Shown here: in pieces, positions 32,121-42,944 of the stretch
Layout of the letters: every line of letters starts with the position of its first letter
Position numbering within the stretch: position 1 is the stretch's first letter
Assembly: GCA_003228915.1 (NCBI GenBank)
Contig: QIGL01000086.1
Coordinates: 1 to 64,000 of the forward strand
Origin: Acidiferrobacteraceae bacterium
GTDB lineage: Bacteria > Pseudomonadota > Gammaproteobacteria > Acidiferrobacterales > SZUA-150
Length of the DNA: 64,000 bases
Reading direction: 5' to 3'
Made by a program: the position numbers and the translations under genes
The notes under the pieces: generated by a model
What the model was told of the DNA's origin: nothing
Database searches by the model: none
What the model saw: only the letters and a program-made list of their open reading frames with translations

Positions 32121-35100
32121 TCAGGCTACTGGCCTCAGGCCAATAATATTTTCAGGTTTATTTTTTTTATCATGAGCTAGCGAGTATACGACTGGCAAAA
32201 GCAAAAGACTGACAATCATGGAAAACGAGAGGCCACCAACAATGGTAATAGCCAGGGGTTGCAACATTTCTGCGCCTGACCCGATGCCAATTGCGAGTGG
32301 CAACATGCCAACAACGGTAGTAAGCGTGGTCATTAAAATAGGCCTTAACCTCAATTTTCCAGCCTCCAGTATAGAATCCGTTATGCTTAACCCGCGTAAC
32401 TTCATTAGCTCAATATACTCAACCAGCACAATAGCATTGTTGACCACAATACCGACAAGCATAATTATTCCCAGCCAGACGGGCATAGACATTGGTGTTG
32501 ATGTCACTACCAGGCTGATTGCCACGCCGATGAAAGCAAACGGTACACATACCATAATGACTGCTGGATTCTTCAGGGATTCATACTGAATAGACATAAC
32601 AACAAAAACCAGAAATAGCGCAAGTGCCGTCAATAATGTTGTGGTGTTCGTTCCTTCTTTTAAAGTCACGTCAGTGCCTGTATAAAATAAATTATAATCC
32701 CCTGGTAATACCAGATCTGCCAGTCGTTTTTTTACTTCTTGCGTTACCTGGCCTAAAGGTACTTCGCCTGATAGTGACGCAGTTATTTCTACACCACGAA
32801 TCTGGTCAATGCGTGTGATCGTTGCTGGAGAAGGAATAAGTTCGACGAATGCTACATCACGCAAATATATTGCCTGGCGTTGCTGAGATTTTCCGAATAA
32901 CAAAACTCCCCCTAAAGAATCCGGACTGTTTATTTCTTTTTTAGGCAGCCGGATACGGATGGGGTAATTTCGGTCACCTTCAAGGTAATCACTAATAACA
33001 ATGCCTTCCAATGCAATTTTAAGCGCTTTACCTACGGCTGCAGTATCAACTTCAAGTTCTGCAGCACGTTCGCGATCAATCTTGATGGCAAATTCCTGCA
33101 GTTTGTCTTCCATGGAATGTTTGATATTTCTGATGCCTTTTATCCCCTGCAGCCTGCCTACAACTTCCTCGCCATAATTGGACAATGAATCGAGATCCGG
33201 GCCTTGTATGGCAATACCAATATCATCATCGCTACGCCCGGTTCGTACGCCCCTGATACCCCGCACCCTTACGCGCACCTTGACCCCGGCGAGTTGTGAT
33301 TTTTTAAGGGCACGACGATAATTTTTTGCCCAGTCCTGGGCAGATATATTCCTTTCTGCCAGCGGTACAAGCTGGACTTTTAAACTACTTTTGTTGGCTA
33401 TGGTTCGTTCTGTCCGACCAAATATCCTGCCACCAACCAGGGTAAAAATTCCTTCTACATCGCCCTGATCGTGGGCAAGCTGCTCCAGGAAAACGACGCC
33501 TTCATCCATTTCATCCAATGAAATTCCGGTATCCATGGTGACGCTCAATGATATTCTGCCATCGTCCATTGCCGGTAAAAATTCATTTCTTCCGGAAGTA
33601 AACACAACAGTCAATGCGATAACCAATAATGCAAACATGACAATAATTATTAGTCTGGGCGCTCTGATAACAGACTCAAGCAGTGCCCGATATAAACCCT
33701 GGAGTTTTGTCATTGCGCGACTGACAACAACATTAAGCTTTCCGGTTGCTTGATTAGACATTCTTGCTGCCAGGCTGGGTACCAGTGTTAACGCCACAAA
33801 CAGTGAGCCAATTATGGCCGCTGTGATGGTAAAAATAAGTTCACGAAATAATAATCCGACAAGGCCGCCAATAAATAGAAATGGTAGTACGGCTGCAAGA
33901 TTTGTGGAGGTCGCAGCAACAATAGCACTATTGACTTCGCCGGCAGCAGCGATTGATTTTTGATTATCCTTATCGTGATTTGCATGATCAATTGTTGCAA
34001 TTGTTCCTGTCGAGAGGTGTTTGCCACTACCTTCTTTTTTGTGACGGGCAATATTCTCGAGCATGACAATGGTGTTATCTATTAACATGCCGATACCGAG
34101 TGCCAGACCGCCTAAAGTCATTACATTAAACGTCAGGCCAGCCAATGCCATTAAAACAAATGTCACCAGGATAGAAATCGGTATCGCGGTACCAATAATT
34201 AGTGTGCCCCTGATATTTCCTAAAAAAGCATACACAACCAACATTGCCAGCAAAGCACCGCTGACTGCCGCCATTGTGGCATTCGACAGCGAATTTCGAA
34301 CGTAACGCGCCTGGTCAGACACCTGGTGCAAGACCACATCTTCAGGAATCAGGCCATTATTTTTTAGCCATGCTAGGCGTGATTTGACAAGATCAGATAC
34401 TTCAACTGTATTTGCGTTTGGTTGTTTCTGTATGGATAGCTTGACCCCGGGAATACCATTATAGCGAACACGCAGTCTCTCATCTTCCTGGGTATCAACT
34501 ACCTGGGCAACCTCTGATAGCGATATCATATCGCCTGATTTCAGACGAATCGGTAGTGAAGCTATCTCGCCAACCGTTTTGAATCTGCCAGCTGTCCGGC
34601 TTGTGTATTCCTGGCGAGACATTAATAAACGACCGGAGGGTTCATCCCGATTTGCCAATTGCACGGCCTCAGAAATATTATCGACAGACAATCCCATGCC
34701 AGCCAGTCGCCTTTGATCAACTAAAATTTGAATTTCTCGTTCCAGGCCACCACCTATCTCAACTGCAGCAACACCTGGCAGGTTTAGAAATCGTTTTCTA
34801 AAGTTATGATCTGCCCACTCCCTAAGCTCGACTGAGCTTTTTAAATTTGAGCTGGCAACAAAAACCATGACGGGAATTTGCGCAGGATCCATTTTAAATA
34901 TAATGGGGGGATCAATACTGTCAGGTAAAAATCTCTTGGCGCGATCGAGTCGGGTACTTGCATCCCGCAGCGCTATATCAATATCCTTGCCGTACTGGAA
35001 AAACAGATCTACCCTCGAGGTTCCTTCCGATGTTTCTGACTCGATTGAAGTTACGTCTTCTGTAATTGACAACTGCTCTTCCAGCTGTCGAGTAATACGA

Positions 35101-35315
35101 TCTTCCATGATTGATGCCGAAACACCGGCATCCAGTACACGCACACCAATCTGGGGATAGATAAGTTGCGGTAGTAAATTGATTGCCAGCCTGTCAATAG
35201 CAAAAAAACCAAGTACGACAATCGTTAGCACCAACATGCCAGTGCTAACCGGATGATGGATAGACCAGGCTGCCAGGCCGCCCTTAGCCACTGTCTTTTC
35301 CCGACTGCTGTTCAA
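32121..35315 (-). CDS. RND-family efflux permease (HAE1/AcrB-like)
   Basis: 1064 aa; SIMEDRITRQLEEQLS, ALGIGMLIDNTIVMLENI, PVWLGIIMLVGIVVNNAIVLVEY. Confidence 0.96.
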   Translation of the reverse strand: MNSSREKTVAKGGLAAWSIHHPVSTGMLVLTIVVLGFFAIDRLAINLLPQLIYPQIGVRVLDAGVSASIMEDRITRQLEEQLSITEDVTSIESETSEGTSRVDLFFQYGKDIDIALRDASTRLDRAKRFLPDSIDPPIIFKMDPAQIPVMVFVASSNLKSSVELREWADHNFRKRFLNLPGVAAVEIGGGLEREIQILVDQRRLAGMGLSVDNISEAVQLANRDEPSGRLLMSRQEYTSRTAGRFKTVGEIASLPIRLKSGDMISLSEVAQVVDTQEDERLRVRYNGIPGVKLSIQKQPNANTVEVSDLVKSRLAWLKNNGLIPEDVVLHQVSDQARYVRNSLSNATMAAVSGALLAMLVVYAFLGNIRGTLIIGTAIPISILVTFVLMALAGLTFNVMTLGGLALGIGMLIDNTIVMLENIARHKKEGSGKHLSTGTIATIDHANHDKDNQKSIAAAGEVNSAIVAATSTNLAAVLPFLFIGGLVGLLFRELIFTITAAIIGSLFVALTLVPSLAARMSNQATGKLNVVVSRAMTKLQGLYRALLESVIRAPRLIIIVMFALLVIALTVVFTSGRNEFLPAMDDGRISLSVTMDTGISLDEMDEGVVFLEQLAHDQGDVEGIFTLVGGRIFGRTERTIANKSSLKVQLVPLAERNISAQDWAKNYRRALKKSQLAGVKVRVRVRGIRGVRTGRSDDDIGIAIQGPDLDSLSNYGEEVVGRLQGIKGIRNIKHSMEDKLQEFAIKIDRERAAELEVDTAAVGKALKIALEGIVISDYLEGDRNYPIRIRLPKKEINSPDSLGGVLLFGKSQQRQAIYLRDVAFVELIPSPATITRIDQIRGVEITASLSGEVPLGQVTQEVKKRLADLVLPGDYNLFYTGTDVTLKEGTNTTTLLTALALFLVFVVMSIQYESLKNPAVIMVCVPFAFIGVAISLVVTSTPMSMPVWLGIIMLVGIVVNNAIVLVEYIELMKLRGLSITDSILEAGKLRLRPILMTTLTTVVGMLPLAIGIGSGAEMLQPLAITIVGGLSFSMIVSLLLLPVVYSLAHDKKNKPENIIGLRPVA

Positions 35316-36378
35316 CTGGGGTCGCAGTTTTTTGTCCCACTTGTTTTACTTTCTTGCCATCGCCAAGACCAAGAAAACCTTTTATCACCACCTTGTCGTT
35401 CTCAGCCAGGCCTTCAGTGATTTCAACTTTATCGGACAAGCGCAATCCGCTTTTCACCGCCAGTCGTTTTACCCTGCTCTCATCATTTATCAGGTATAAG
35501 TATTCGCCTGCCCGGTCCCTGCGTAATGCCATAAAAGGAATCACCAGGCGCTTTTTTTCACCAGTGCTAAGAGTCACCCGGTTAAATTGTCCTGCCTGTG
35601 CTTTTGCAGGTACGGGATCAAGTGTGACTTCTATTTTGCCAAGGCGGGTTTGCGGATCAACGGTTGGATATATTCTTAAAATTTTACCGGCAAAACTTTC
35701 TGGTCCTAATGCATCAATCCTGATTGAAGCGGAATCACCTACTTTCAAATGCGGTAATACGAGTTCAGATACCTGGACATCAGATATCAACTCCGAAGGA
35801 TCAACTATTGTCAGCAGGTGTGTGTGCTTGGGGGCGACGTCTCCTGGCTCAATTTTTCGTGCTGCGACCTTGCCAGGGAATGGTGCCTTAATGGTCATGT
35901 AACCCAACCGCGTAGATAATAATCGCTCTTCTGCTTTTGCTACCTCATAGGCAGTCTCTGACTTGAGATAAATTTCTTCAGCTATTAATTGTTTCTTTTT
36001 TAATTTTTTTAATCTCAGGGCATCACGTTTTGCCTGTCGCAGGTTGGCCGCAGCCTTATCCCATTGCGCCCTGAGCAGGGTATCATCGAGGCGAATCAAA
36101 ACCTGTCCGGTTTTTACAGAATCACCCTGGCGAACAGTTACTTCCTTGATTCTGCCTTCCGCCTGGTTGAATATTTTTACTTCACGTATCGCCCGTAAGC
36201 TTCCGGCCCTGTCTGCTACATAACTAAGAGACTCGTAACGTGCAGTGGCTGCCTCGACAAGGTGACTGGCTGCTGTTTTTTTATTCTTGCCAGTGTCATC
36301 GCTGCATGCGACTAAAACTGCCGGGATGCTAATCAGCATAAAAATCTGCAGGAGAAATTTTGGCGAGAAAGATTTCAT
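35284..36378 (-). CDS. RND efflux periplasmic adaptor lipoprotein
   Basis: PAVLVACSDD lipobox; EGRIKEVTVRQGDSVKTGQVLIRLDDTLL, IKAPFPGKVAARKIEPGD. Confidence 0.94.
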   Translation of the reverse strand: MKSFSPKFLLQIFMLISIPAVLVACSDDTGKNKKTAASHLVEAATARYESLSYVADRAGSLRAIREVKIFNQAEGRIKEVTVRQGDSVKTGQVLIRLDDTLLRAQWDKAAANLRQAKRDALRLKKLKKKQLIAEEIYLKSETAYEVAKAEERLLSTRLGYMTIKAPFPGKVAARKIEPGDVAPKHTHLLTIVDPSELISDVQVSELVLPHLKVGDSASIRIDALGPESFAGKILRIYPTVDPQTRLGKIEVTLDPVPAKAQAGQFNRVTLSTGEKKRLVIPFMALRRDRAGEYLYLINDESRVKRLAVKSGLRLSDKVEITEGLAENDKVVIKGFLGLGDGKKVKQVGQKTATPVEQQSGKDSG

Positions 36379-36390
36379 AGTTTTATGATG

Positions 36391-36873
36391 TCACGAATTT
36401 GTTTCAAGTAATTTTTGCAGTTCACCGAGCGCCTGCTCATAAACTTCGCGTTTGAATTCTATCACGCGCTCCAGTGGCTCCCAGTAATCAAGCCAACACC
36501 AGTCATCAAATTCAGGCCGATCACTACAGTCCAGGTTAAAATCTGATTCTTGGCCAGTAAGCCGTAACAAGTACCAGATCTGTTTTTGGCCACGGAAATT
36601 CGATTTTCCTTGCTGATTTCTCAGGAATTGTTTCGGAAGATCATAATAAAGCCATTCCTGAGTGCGGCCAAGCACATCCACGTGATGAGCATGCAGGCCC
36701 ACTTCTTCATGGAGCTCGCGAAACATTGCCGCTTCCGGACTTTCCTTGTAATTTATTCCGCCCTGGGGGAACTGCCAGCCACGCTGGCCACAACGACAGG
36801 CCCAAAAAACTTTATTTTGGCGGTTACATAAAACAATACCCACGTTGGGGCGGTATCCGTTCTGATCAAGCAT
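36391..36873 (-). CDS. rppH: RNA pyrophosphohydrolase RppH (Nudix)
   Basis: [21 protein letters not shown]; Nudix box [23 protein letters not shown]. Confidence 0.97.
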   Translation of the reverse strand: MLDQNGYRPNVGIVLCNRQNKVFWACRCGQRGWQFPQGGINYKESPEAAMFRELHEEVGLHAHHVDVLGRTQEWLYYDLPKQFLRNQQGKSNFRGQKQIWYLLRLTGQESDFNLDCSDRPEFDDWCWLDYWEPLERVIEFKREVYEQALGELQKLLETNS

Positions 36874-37023
36874 TGACTGAAATCCTGCAACTTACTAATA
36901 ATTAATCAATATTTTTTCACGTTCCGGCAGTGACAGCAATCAAATCATGACAATAAGACTTTATCACGGACCCACAAACCACTATGCTTGGCCTCCAAAA
37001 AAGCTTTCTTGATAAAAATCTCC

Positions 37024-37680
37024 ATGTACCTCGCCATTTTTGATCTGGATAATACCCTGCTAACCATTGATAGCGATTATGAGTGGGGTCGTTTTCTGGT
37101 CGCTAAAAACCTGGTTGATGGCGAGAATTATGAGCTGAAAAACCAGCGGTTTTACGAAAACTACAAAAACGGGACCCTGGATATCCATGAATTTCTGGCC
37201 TTTTCCCTGCAGCCCTTAACGCAATTTGACCAGCAATCACTGGCAAAACTCCATCAGGAATTCATGGAATCACGAATTTTGCCCAATATCGCGGCAGGCG
37301 CCCGGGAGCTCATAAAGAAACATCACAATCAGGATGCCAATTTGCTCGTAATCACTGCCACCAACAGTTTTGTTACTGCGCCGATCGTTAAAGCCCTTGG
37401 TATTCCCCATTTAATTGCCACTGAACCTGAAATCATTAACAAGAAATACACGGGTCGCGTGAGCGGCACGCCCTGTTTTCGCGAAGGTAAAGTCCTGCGA
37501 CTGCAAAGCTGGCTGGCTAAAAACAGGCAGGATTTACGGAACAGCTGGTTCTACAGTGACTCTCATAATGATTTACCGTTGCTTAATCTAGTCGATAACC
37601 CAATCGCGGTTGATCCAGATCCTGAACTGAAAAAACATGCCCAAAAACATGACTGGCCTGTTATCTCGCTACGCCAGTAA
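37024..37680 (+). CDS. HAD-IB family hydrolase
   Basis: MYLAIFDLDNTLLTIDSDYEWGRF; SHNDLPLLNLVDNPIAVDPDPEL. ORF track starts at 36988, but MYLAIF at 37024 is the better start. Confidence 0.92.
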   Translation: MYLAIFDLDNTLLTIDSDYEWGRFLVAKNLVDGENYELKNQRFYENYKNGTLDIHEFLAFSLQPLTQFDQQSLAKLHQEFMESRILPNIAAGARELIKKHHNQDANLLVITATNSFVTAPIVKALGIPHLIATEPEIINKKYTGRVSGTPCFREGKVLRLQSWLAKNRQDLRNSWFYSDSHNDLPLLNLVDNPIAVDPDPELKKHAQKHDWPVISLRQ

Positions 37681-38666
37681 TGAAAAAAAACCCAATGCAT
37701 CTTAAACCACGAAATTTAACGATAATACTGCTATTAGCCATGCCTGTTAGCCTGGTGCTGGCATTGAAATATGGCGCTACACCCATAGACTGGACATCGA
37801 TATGGCTGGCGTTAAGCCGGCAAACACAAGGCATCCCGATTACCATTGTCTGGGAACTCAGGCTGCCAAGAGTGCTGACCGCCTTTGCCGTAGGCGGTCT
37901 CTTGTCCCTGTCAGGCGCTTTATTACAGGTATTGCTGCGCAACCCACTGGCAGATCCTTACGTACTGGGTATTTCAGGTGGCGCGGCAACGGGCGCATTA
38001 CTCAGTATGTTATTTGGTATTAGCGGTTACGCCCTGAGCGGTAATGCCTTTATTGGCGCGCTTTTTTCCATGATCCTGGTTTTTGGTCTGGCCCATAGCC
38101 ACAGCGCCTGGACACCGGTACGACTGTTGTTGACCGGTGTCGTGCTTGCGGCTGGCTGGGGCGCCGCCATTAGCTTCATCCTGGCAATCGCACCGAATAG
38201 TAATCTCCAGGGCATGTTGTTTTGGTTGATGGGTGATTTAAGTAATGCTGATGCACCCGCATTGCCAGTTTATACCGTCGCCATTGGTCTGCTATTGGCG
38301 CGGGTGCTGGCGCCCTCCCTGAATCTGTTGTTGCGAGGTGAGCTGGTTGCCAGTGCCCTGGGTGAACGGGTAAAAAAATTGCGTATTATTATTTTTTTAC
38401 TGGCTTCCGCCATGACGGCGGTGGCAGTCACTGCAGCAGGGACAATTGGTTTTGTTGGTCTCGTAATCCCCCACTTACTGCGCCTGGCTGGCAGTAATGA
38501 TCACCGTGATCTCATTACCCAGTCCATGTTGCTTGGCGGGATATACCTGGTTATTGCAGACACCCTCTCCCGTACCATCATGTCACCACTACAATTGCCG
38601 GTAGGGGTGTTGACTGCATTTATTGGTGTACCCCTGTTTCTCTACCTGTTGTGGAAAAATAAATAA
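37680..38666 (+). CDS. btuC: FecCD/BtuC-type ABC transporter permease
   Basis: LRLPRVLTAFAVGGLLSLSGALLQVLLRNPLADPYVLGISGGAATGALL; GLVIPHLLRLAGSNDHR. Confidence 0.9.
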   Translation: MKKNPMHLKPRNLTIILLLAMPVSLVLALKYGATPIDWTSIWLALSRQTQGIPITIVWELRLPRVLTAFAVGGLLSLSGALLQVLLRNPLADPYVLGISGGAATGALLSMLFGISGYALSGNAFIGALFSMILVFGLAHSHSAWTPVRLLLTGVVLAAGWGAAISFILAIAPNSNLQGMLFWLMGDLSNADAPALPVYTVAIGLLLARVLAPSLNLLLRGELVASALGERVKKLRIIIFLLASAMTAVAVTAAGTIGFVGLVIPHLLRLAGSNDHRDLITQSMLLGGIYLVIADTLSRTIMSPLQLPVGVLTAFIGVPLFLYLLWKNK

Positions 38667-38671
38667 CTGCC

Positions 38672-39472
38672 ATGATATTACTTGAAACCTGTGCTTTATC
38701 CGCTACTGCAGGACCTGGTTCGGCAGAGCAAAAGACATTATATGAAAATCTCAACCTGAAAGTTCATGCTGGTGAGAACTGGGCCGTGCTCGGCCCCAAC
38801 GGCTGTGGTAAAACAACGCTTTTACACACCCTGGCAGGACTGGTAGAACCTGAGTCAGGAGCCATAAAATTATGCGACAAACCGATAAAAAGCTGGCCCC
38901 ACAAAAAACGCGCGCAACAAATTGGTATTTTATTTCAACAGGAAGAAACGCTTTTCCCGGCATCAGTGTTTGAAACAGTACTGACAGGTCGTCACCCCTA
39001 TATCATGGCGCGTGGACTACAAGCCTTGCTTGACTGGGAAGATAGCGAAGATTTCGCTATTGCAGAACAGGCCTTAAAAGATGTTGGTTTGCTGTCAATG
39101 AAAAACCGGTCAATTACAACATTATCAGGCGGTGAATGGCGCCGGGTTATGATTGCTGCCTTGCTGGCACAAAAGACCAACATCAATTTATATGATGAGA
39201 TTTCGAATCACCTGGATCTTAATCACCAGCAAAAATTGTTGAAACTTATATCGAAACAAGTTGAAAATAAAAACCGGGCCAATATTTTTGTCCTGCAGGA
39301 TATTAACCAGGCTTTACGCTACTGTGAGTTCGGTCTGCTTCTTTTTGATAATGGCCAGCATATAATGGGGTCACTTCATGAGATTATATCTGAAGGCACA
39401 CTGGCAGAGCTTTATCACTGCCCGTTTACGGTTCTGGAACACAAACTGGGAAATATTTTTTTACCGGCATAA
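38672..39472 (+). CDS. btuD: ABC transporter ATP-binding protein (BtuD/FepC-like)
   Basis: LGPNGCGKTTLLHTLAG; LSGGEWRRVMIAALLAQ; INLYDEISNHLDL. Confidence 0.88.
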   Translation: MILLETCALSATAGPGSAEQKTLYENLNLKVHAGENWAVLGPNGCGKTTLLHTLAGLVEPESGAIKLCDKPIKSWPHKKRAQQIGILFQQEETLFPASVFETVLTGRHPYIMARGLQALLDWEDSEDFAIAEQALKDVGLLSMKNRSITTLSGGEWRRVMIAALLAQKTNINLYDEISNHLDLNHQQKLLKLISKQVENKNRANIFVLQDINQALRYCEFGLLLFDNGQHIMGSLHEIISEGTLAELYHCPFTVLEHKLGNIFLPA

Positions 39473-39621
39473 AATAATAATTAAAGCATTTAATTAAAAA
39501 GCGCAGGATAATTCCTTATAACTGTTATATTTTGTGTCTTGTTTGACAGGACTAATTGACCACCATAAAGTGCGACTGCTTCTGGGACTGACAGCGTAAT
39601 TTATACCGGTAAGGGCTCTTA

Positions 39622-40263
39622 ATGATCACGAATAATAAAATACTGCTGGCTACAATTTTTATATCAATAAGTGCCCATGCTGGTGCGTTTTACTTGTGGC
39701 AACCAACCAGTAGTACCCAGTATTCCTTGATCAACCCAGGTCAGATACAAATCAACATTGTTGCCACAAGCTCAAAAAGTTACAGTAAAAAAAAGACTAC
39801 CGACAATCTCCCTCTTCCTGAAAATATTAAAGCTGCCTCAAGTTCTGTCAATCGCACGTCCAAAGGTGATAGAAAAGTGGCCAATGGCAGTGTCCGTATG
39901 GAAAATGAGAACAAGATTCTCTTCGAGGAAGATACTTCAACCAACAGCTCAGCCAACAAACTAACGGTTCAACTGCGCGGTAAAATCAAAACCGCATTAC
40001 AAAAACACTTGACCTATCCACAAATCGCACGACGTCGTGGCTGGCAAGGCACTGTCACGGTATATGTTACTGTAAAGAGCAATGGTGACGTGCGGCAAGT
40101 TAAGCTTGGCAAGAGCTCAGGACATTCACTGCTTGATGAATCTGCTATCACGGCTTTGAAAAAAGTTGGCCGGCTGGATGAATTAAAACCATTATTGCAG
40201 GGACGAACAATTCCTATCGAGTTACCCATTAAATACTTATTAAAAGACCTGATAGTCGGGTAA
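39622..40263 (+). CDS. TonB-family energy transducer
   Basis: N-terminal TM; YPQIARRRGWQGTVTVYVTVKSNGDVRQVKLGKSSGHSLLDESAITALKKV. Confidence 0.88.
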   Translation: MITNNKILLATIFISISAHAGAFYLWQPTSSTQYSLINPGQIQINIVATSSKSYSKKKTTDNLPLPENIKAASSSVNRTSKGDRKVANGSVRMENENKILFEEDTSTNSSANKLTVQLRGKIKTALQKHLTYPQIARRRGWQGTVTVYVTVKSNGDVRQVKLGKSSGHSLLDESAITALKKVGRLDELKPLLQGRTIPIELPIKYLLKDLIVG

Positions 40264-40345
40264 TTATTTTGCTAAAAATTGTGAATTTTTGCAGGCGCAA
40301 TAGAACCATAAATTAGAATTACTTTGTTTATATATTTTCTAAAAA

Positions 40346-41263
40346 TTAATCATTTTTACTTCTTACGTCATCAAGAAATCTACACATTCTATCGGCAGCC
40401 AGTAATATTCTCGGGCCCTGTCTGTGTATCCAGTCAGGATTCAGCCACAGAAAGTTATTGTTCTTTACTGCCGTAATTCCTTGCCATTGCTGCCAGTACG
40501 CCAGCCAACCTGGTTTTTTATCTCCCGTGGAGGCCGTAATAATTACGTCAGGATTTTTTTGCAACACAGATTCAAAATCTATTGTCGGCGTATAAATTTT
40601 CTGTTGGCCAAAAATATTGACTCCTCCACAAAGTTTTATTACGTCGCTGATAATATGTTCAGAGTTTACGGTTAATATTGGTTTGTGCCACAATAGGTAG
40701 AATACTTTAAGCTGTTTTTTGTTGCTATATTTTAATTTTAATTTAAACAATTTATTCTGATAGTCATTTATAGCTTTATTAGCTTGTTTTTCGGTCCCCG
40801 CTAATATTCCCAGTTTTTTTATATTTTCAGCAATATCCTCCAGTTTTCCTGGTTCACTCAGAAATACTTTAAATCCCAGATTTTTTAGTCGAGATATATT
40901 TTCCTTCCGATTACCGCTTAACCAGCCAACGATTAAATCAGGGCGTAAGGCCAGTATTGATTCATAATCCAGCTGCCCTGCCCGTCCAATTTTTTTTATA
41001 GCTAGTGCTGTTTTCGGATAGTCGCTACCAACAACTGTTGCGACAATTTTCTCTCCCGCGCCAGCAGCAAACAACAATTCTGTGATGTGTGGTGCCAGGC
41101 TTATAATTCTTTTTGCAGGACGATCCAGTATAATTTTACTACCGCCATCATCAACCACTTGAATTGTCGATGATGCAAACGAGTGGTTAGCAGGGAAAAA
41201 TAGAAAAATAATGTAGCCTAAAACAAAACCACAATAAGTTATTAGTGAGTATAGTGTGTGCAA
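40346..41263 (-). CDS. btuF: Cobalamin/siderophore-type periplasmic binding protein (BtuF-like)
   Basis: RPAKRIISLAPHITELLFAAGAGEKIVATVVGSDYP; ILALRPDLIVGW. Confidence 0.88.
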   Translation of the reverse strand: MHTLYSLITYCGFVLGYIIFLFFPANHSFASSTIQVVDDGGSKIILDRPAKRIISLAPHITELLFAAGAGEKIVATVVGSDYPKTALAIKKIGRAGQLDYESILALRPDLIVGWLSGNRKENISRLKNLGFKVFLSEPGKLEDIAENIKKLGILAGTEKQANKAINDYQNKLFKLKLKYSNKKQLKVFYLLWHKPILTVNSEHIISDVIKLCGGVNIFGQQKIYTPTIDFESVLQKNPDVIITASTGDKKPGWLAYWQQWQGITAVKNNNFLWLNPDWIHRQGPRILLAADRMCRFLDDVRSKND

Positions 41264-41290
41264 ATGACTATTTTTTAATTTATTATTTAT

Positions 41291-42193
41291 TTACCAGCCC
41301 GAAAATATTCCCAAAAAATCGCTCAATGAAATCAACAGTACGACAGTCAACCAAAAAAACATGACCCGCCAGCTCAGTGCTAGTGCCTGACGCACATGGC
41401 CCGAGGCTGGCTTATCAAGGGTTATATCTTCAGTTCCGTTTGGATATTGAAGATGCAGTGCACCAAAACCAGCTGCCTGTAATGTATCCCGGTTATCGGA
41501 CCAGGCATCAGACCTCCGCATCCAGTTATTGATCGCTTCTTCGAAATTTCCAACTATTGCATAACTCAGGGCCGTTAGCCGGGCTGGTACCCAGCCCAGA
41601 ATTTTGTTAACTGAAATAGCCGGTTTACCAAACTCTTTAAATTGCTCATTGTCCCTGCCCCAGATATGATCCAGCACGGTAGACATTCTCTGAACCGCAG
41701 CACCCACCGGACCAAAAAATAAAAACCAGAAGAGTGGCGCAATAGCTGTGGCATTCAATTCGAATAAAACAGCCTTAACAGAGGCCGATGATATTTCAGC
41801 TTCATTCTCACGACTACTGTTACCGCTTAACTGGCGTAAATACTCATTGGCATCCAGTAATCTGCCATTTTCAAGTGCATTTGAAAGTTCGGTTGCCTGA
41901 TTGTTCAATCGGTGCAAATTCACACAAAAATACAAGATCACGACATCAAAAATAAAGCGAAATAACCAGCCAATTTCACCCAGTACATACCTGCCAATTA
42001 GAATCGCAAACGTAATGGGTAATAGCGCCAGTAACAATGCCGCCCAACCCTGTTCGCGGGTGCCGGTATTAAACCTCTGCTCAATGTAGTCAGCCCAGTC
42101 ACGATACCAGCTGGACGGATCGAGGTCGGCCTGCAGTGGTGCCAGCCGATCCAGCGCCAGCACTAGCAGCGAAGCAATCAAAAATTCTATCAT
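41291..42193 (-). CDS. ampE: AmpE-like (CobD/CbiB-related) membrane protein
   Basis: NATAIAPLFWFLFFGPVGAAVQRMSTVL, GWVPARLTALSYAIVG; adjacent to ampD. Confidence 0.8.
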   Translation of the reverse strand: MIEFLIASLLVLALDRLAPLQADLDPSSWYRDWADYIEQRFNTGTREQGWAALLLALLPITFAILIGRYVLGEIGWLFRFIFDVVILYFCVNLHRLNNQATELSNALENGRLLDANEYLRQLSGNSSRENEAEISSASVKAVLFELNATAIAPLFWFLFFGPVGAAVQRMSTVLDHIWGRDNEQFKEFGKPAISVNKILGWVPARLTALSYAIVGNFEEAINNWMRRSDAWSDNRDTLQAAGFGALHLQYPNGTEDITLDKPASGHVRQALALSWRVMFFWLTVVLLISLSDFLGIFSGW

Positions 42194-42259
42194 TTATGTA
42201 TTTAGTATGATTATAGACAGGCATGACTGTACCGGTCACACAGGGTGTGACGCAAGCGT

Positions 42260-42850
42260 CTAAACGTTCAATAATGTTTTATACCTGGGCCAGTCAAAAT
42301 GTGGCCCGGGGTCGGTCTTGCGACCTGGCGAAATATCAGCATGTCCGTATATACGATCTGCATTGATAGCAGGATACTCAGTAAATATTACACTGCTTAA
42401 TTCTACCAACATATTATATTGTTGATCTGTAAAAGGTAACTGGTCACAACCCTCCAGCTCAATGCCAATTGAGAAGTCATTGACACGGTTTCTGCCCTCA
42501 CATTCTGACTCGCCCGCGTGCCAGGCCCTGTCATTTAACGAGACAAACTGAATCAGTTCACCAGTGCGCTGTATCAACACGTGCGCCGATACCTCCATAC
42601 ATGATATTTCCTGAAAACTTTCATCTCCTGCAGGGTCAAGTTGGTTACAGAATAATTGAGCTATATATTCACCACCAAATTTTCCAGGCGGAAGACTAAT
42701 GGCGTGAATGATGAGAACTTCCGGGAATAAATTATCCGGTCGAGCATCAAAATTGGGAGAGTTAATTTGTTTCGCTGGCTTTATAATTCCCGTATCAGGC
42801 GGGATAACCATTTTTACTCCTGTTGCAGAATTGTTAGACACACTGTTCAT
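42260..42850 (-). CDS. ampD: 1,6-anhydro-N-acetylmuramyl-L-alanine amidase AmpD
   Basis: VLIIHAISLPPGKFGG, SIGIELEGCDQLPFTDQQY, IYGHADISPGRKTDPGPHFDW. Confidence 0.95.
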   Translation of the reverse strand: MNSVSNNSATGVKMVIPPDTGIIKPAKQINSPNFDARPDNLFPEVLIIHAISLPPGKFGGEYIAQLFCNQLDPAGDESFQEISCMEVSAHVLIQRTGELIQFVSLNDRAWHAGESECEGRNRVNDFSIGIELEGCDQLPFTDQQYNMLVELSSVIFTEYPAINADRIYGHADISPGRKTDPGPHFDWPRYKTLLNV

Positions 42851-42944
42851 AGCGCTGTAATTATATCAATTTAACAGTATTTTTCCATTTACTTACTGTG
42901 AGTTTCTAAGGGGATATGGCGCTTTCCTTGTTCCAGCGCACTAA

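Noticed and set aside
32121-36378. RND permease and adaptor overlapping by 32 bp
   Set aside because: Overlap and gene order are ordinary for efflux operons; no outer-membrane factor is adjacent, but this is common.
36880-37023. Possible cobalamin riboswitch upstream of the HAD-btuCD genes
   Set aside because: No recognisable B12-box-like sequence found in the region by eye; also not seen before the TonB-like gene or btuF.
41291-42193. Cobalamin biosynthesis CobD/CbiB as the identity of the AmpE-like gene, suggested by nearby btuF
   Set aside because: The FWFLFFGPVGAxxxRM segment and adjacency to ampD fit AmpE better; the two families are related.
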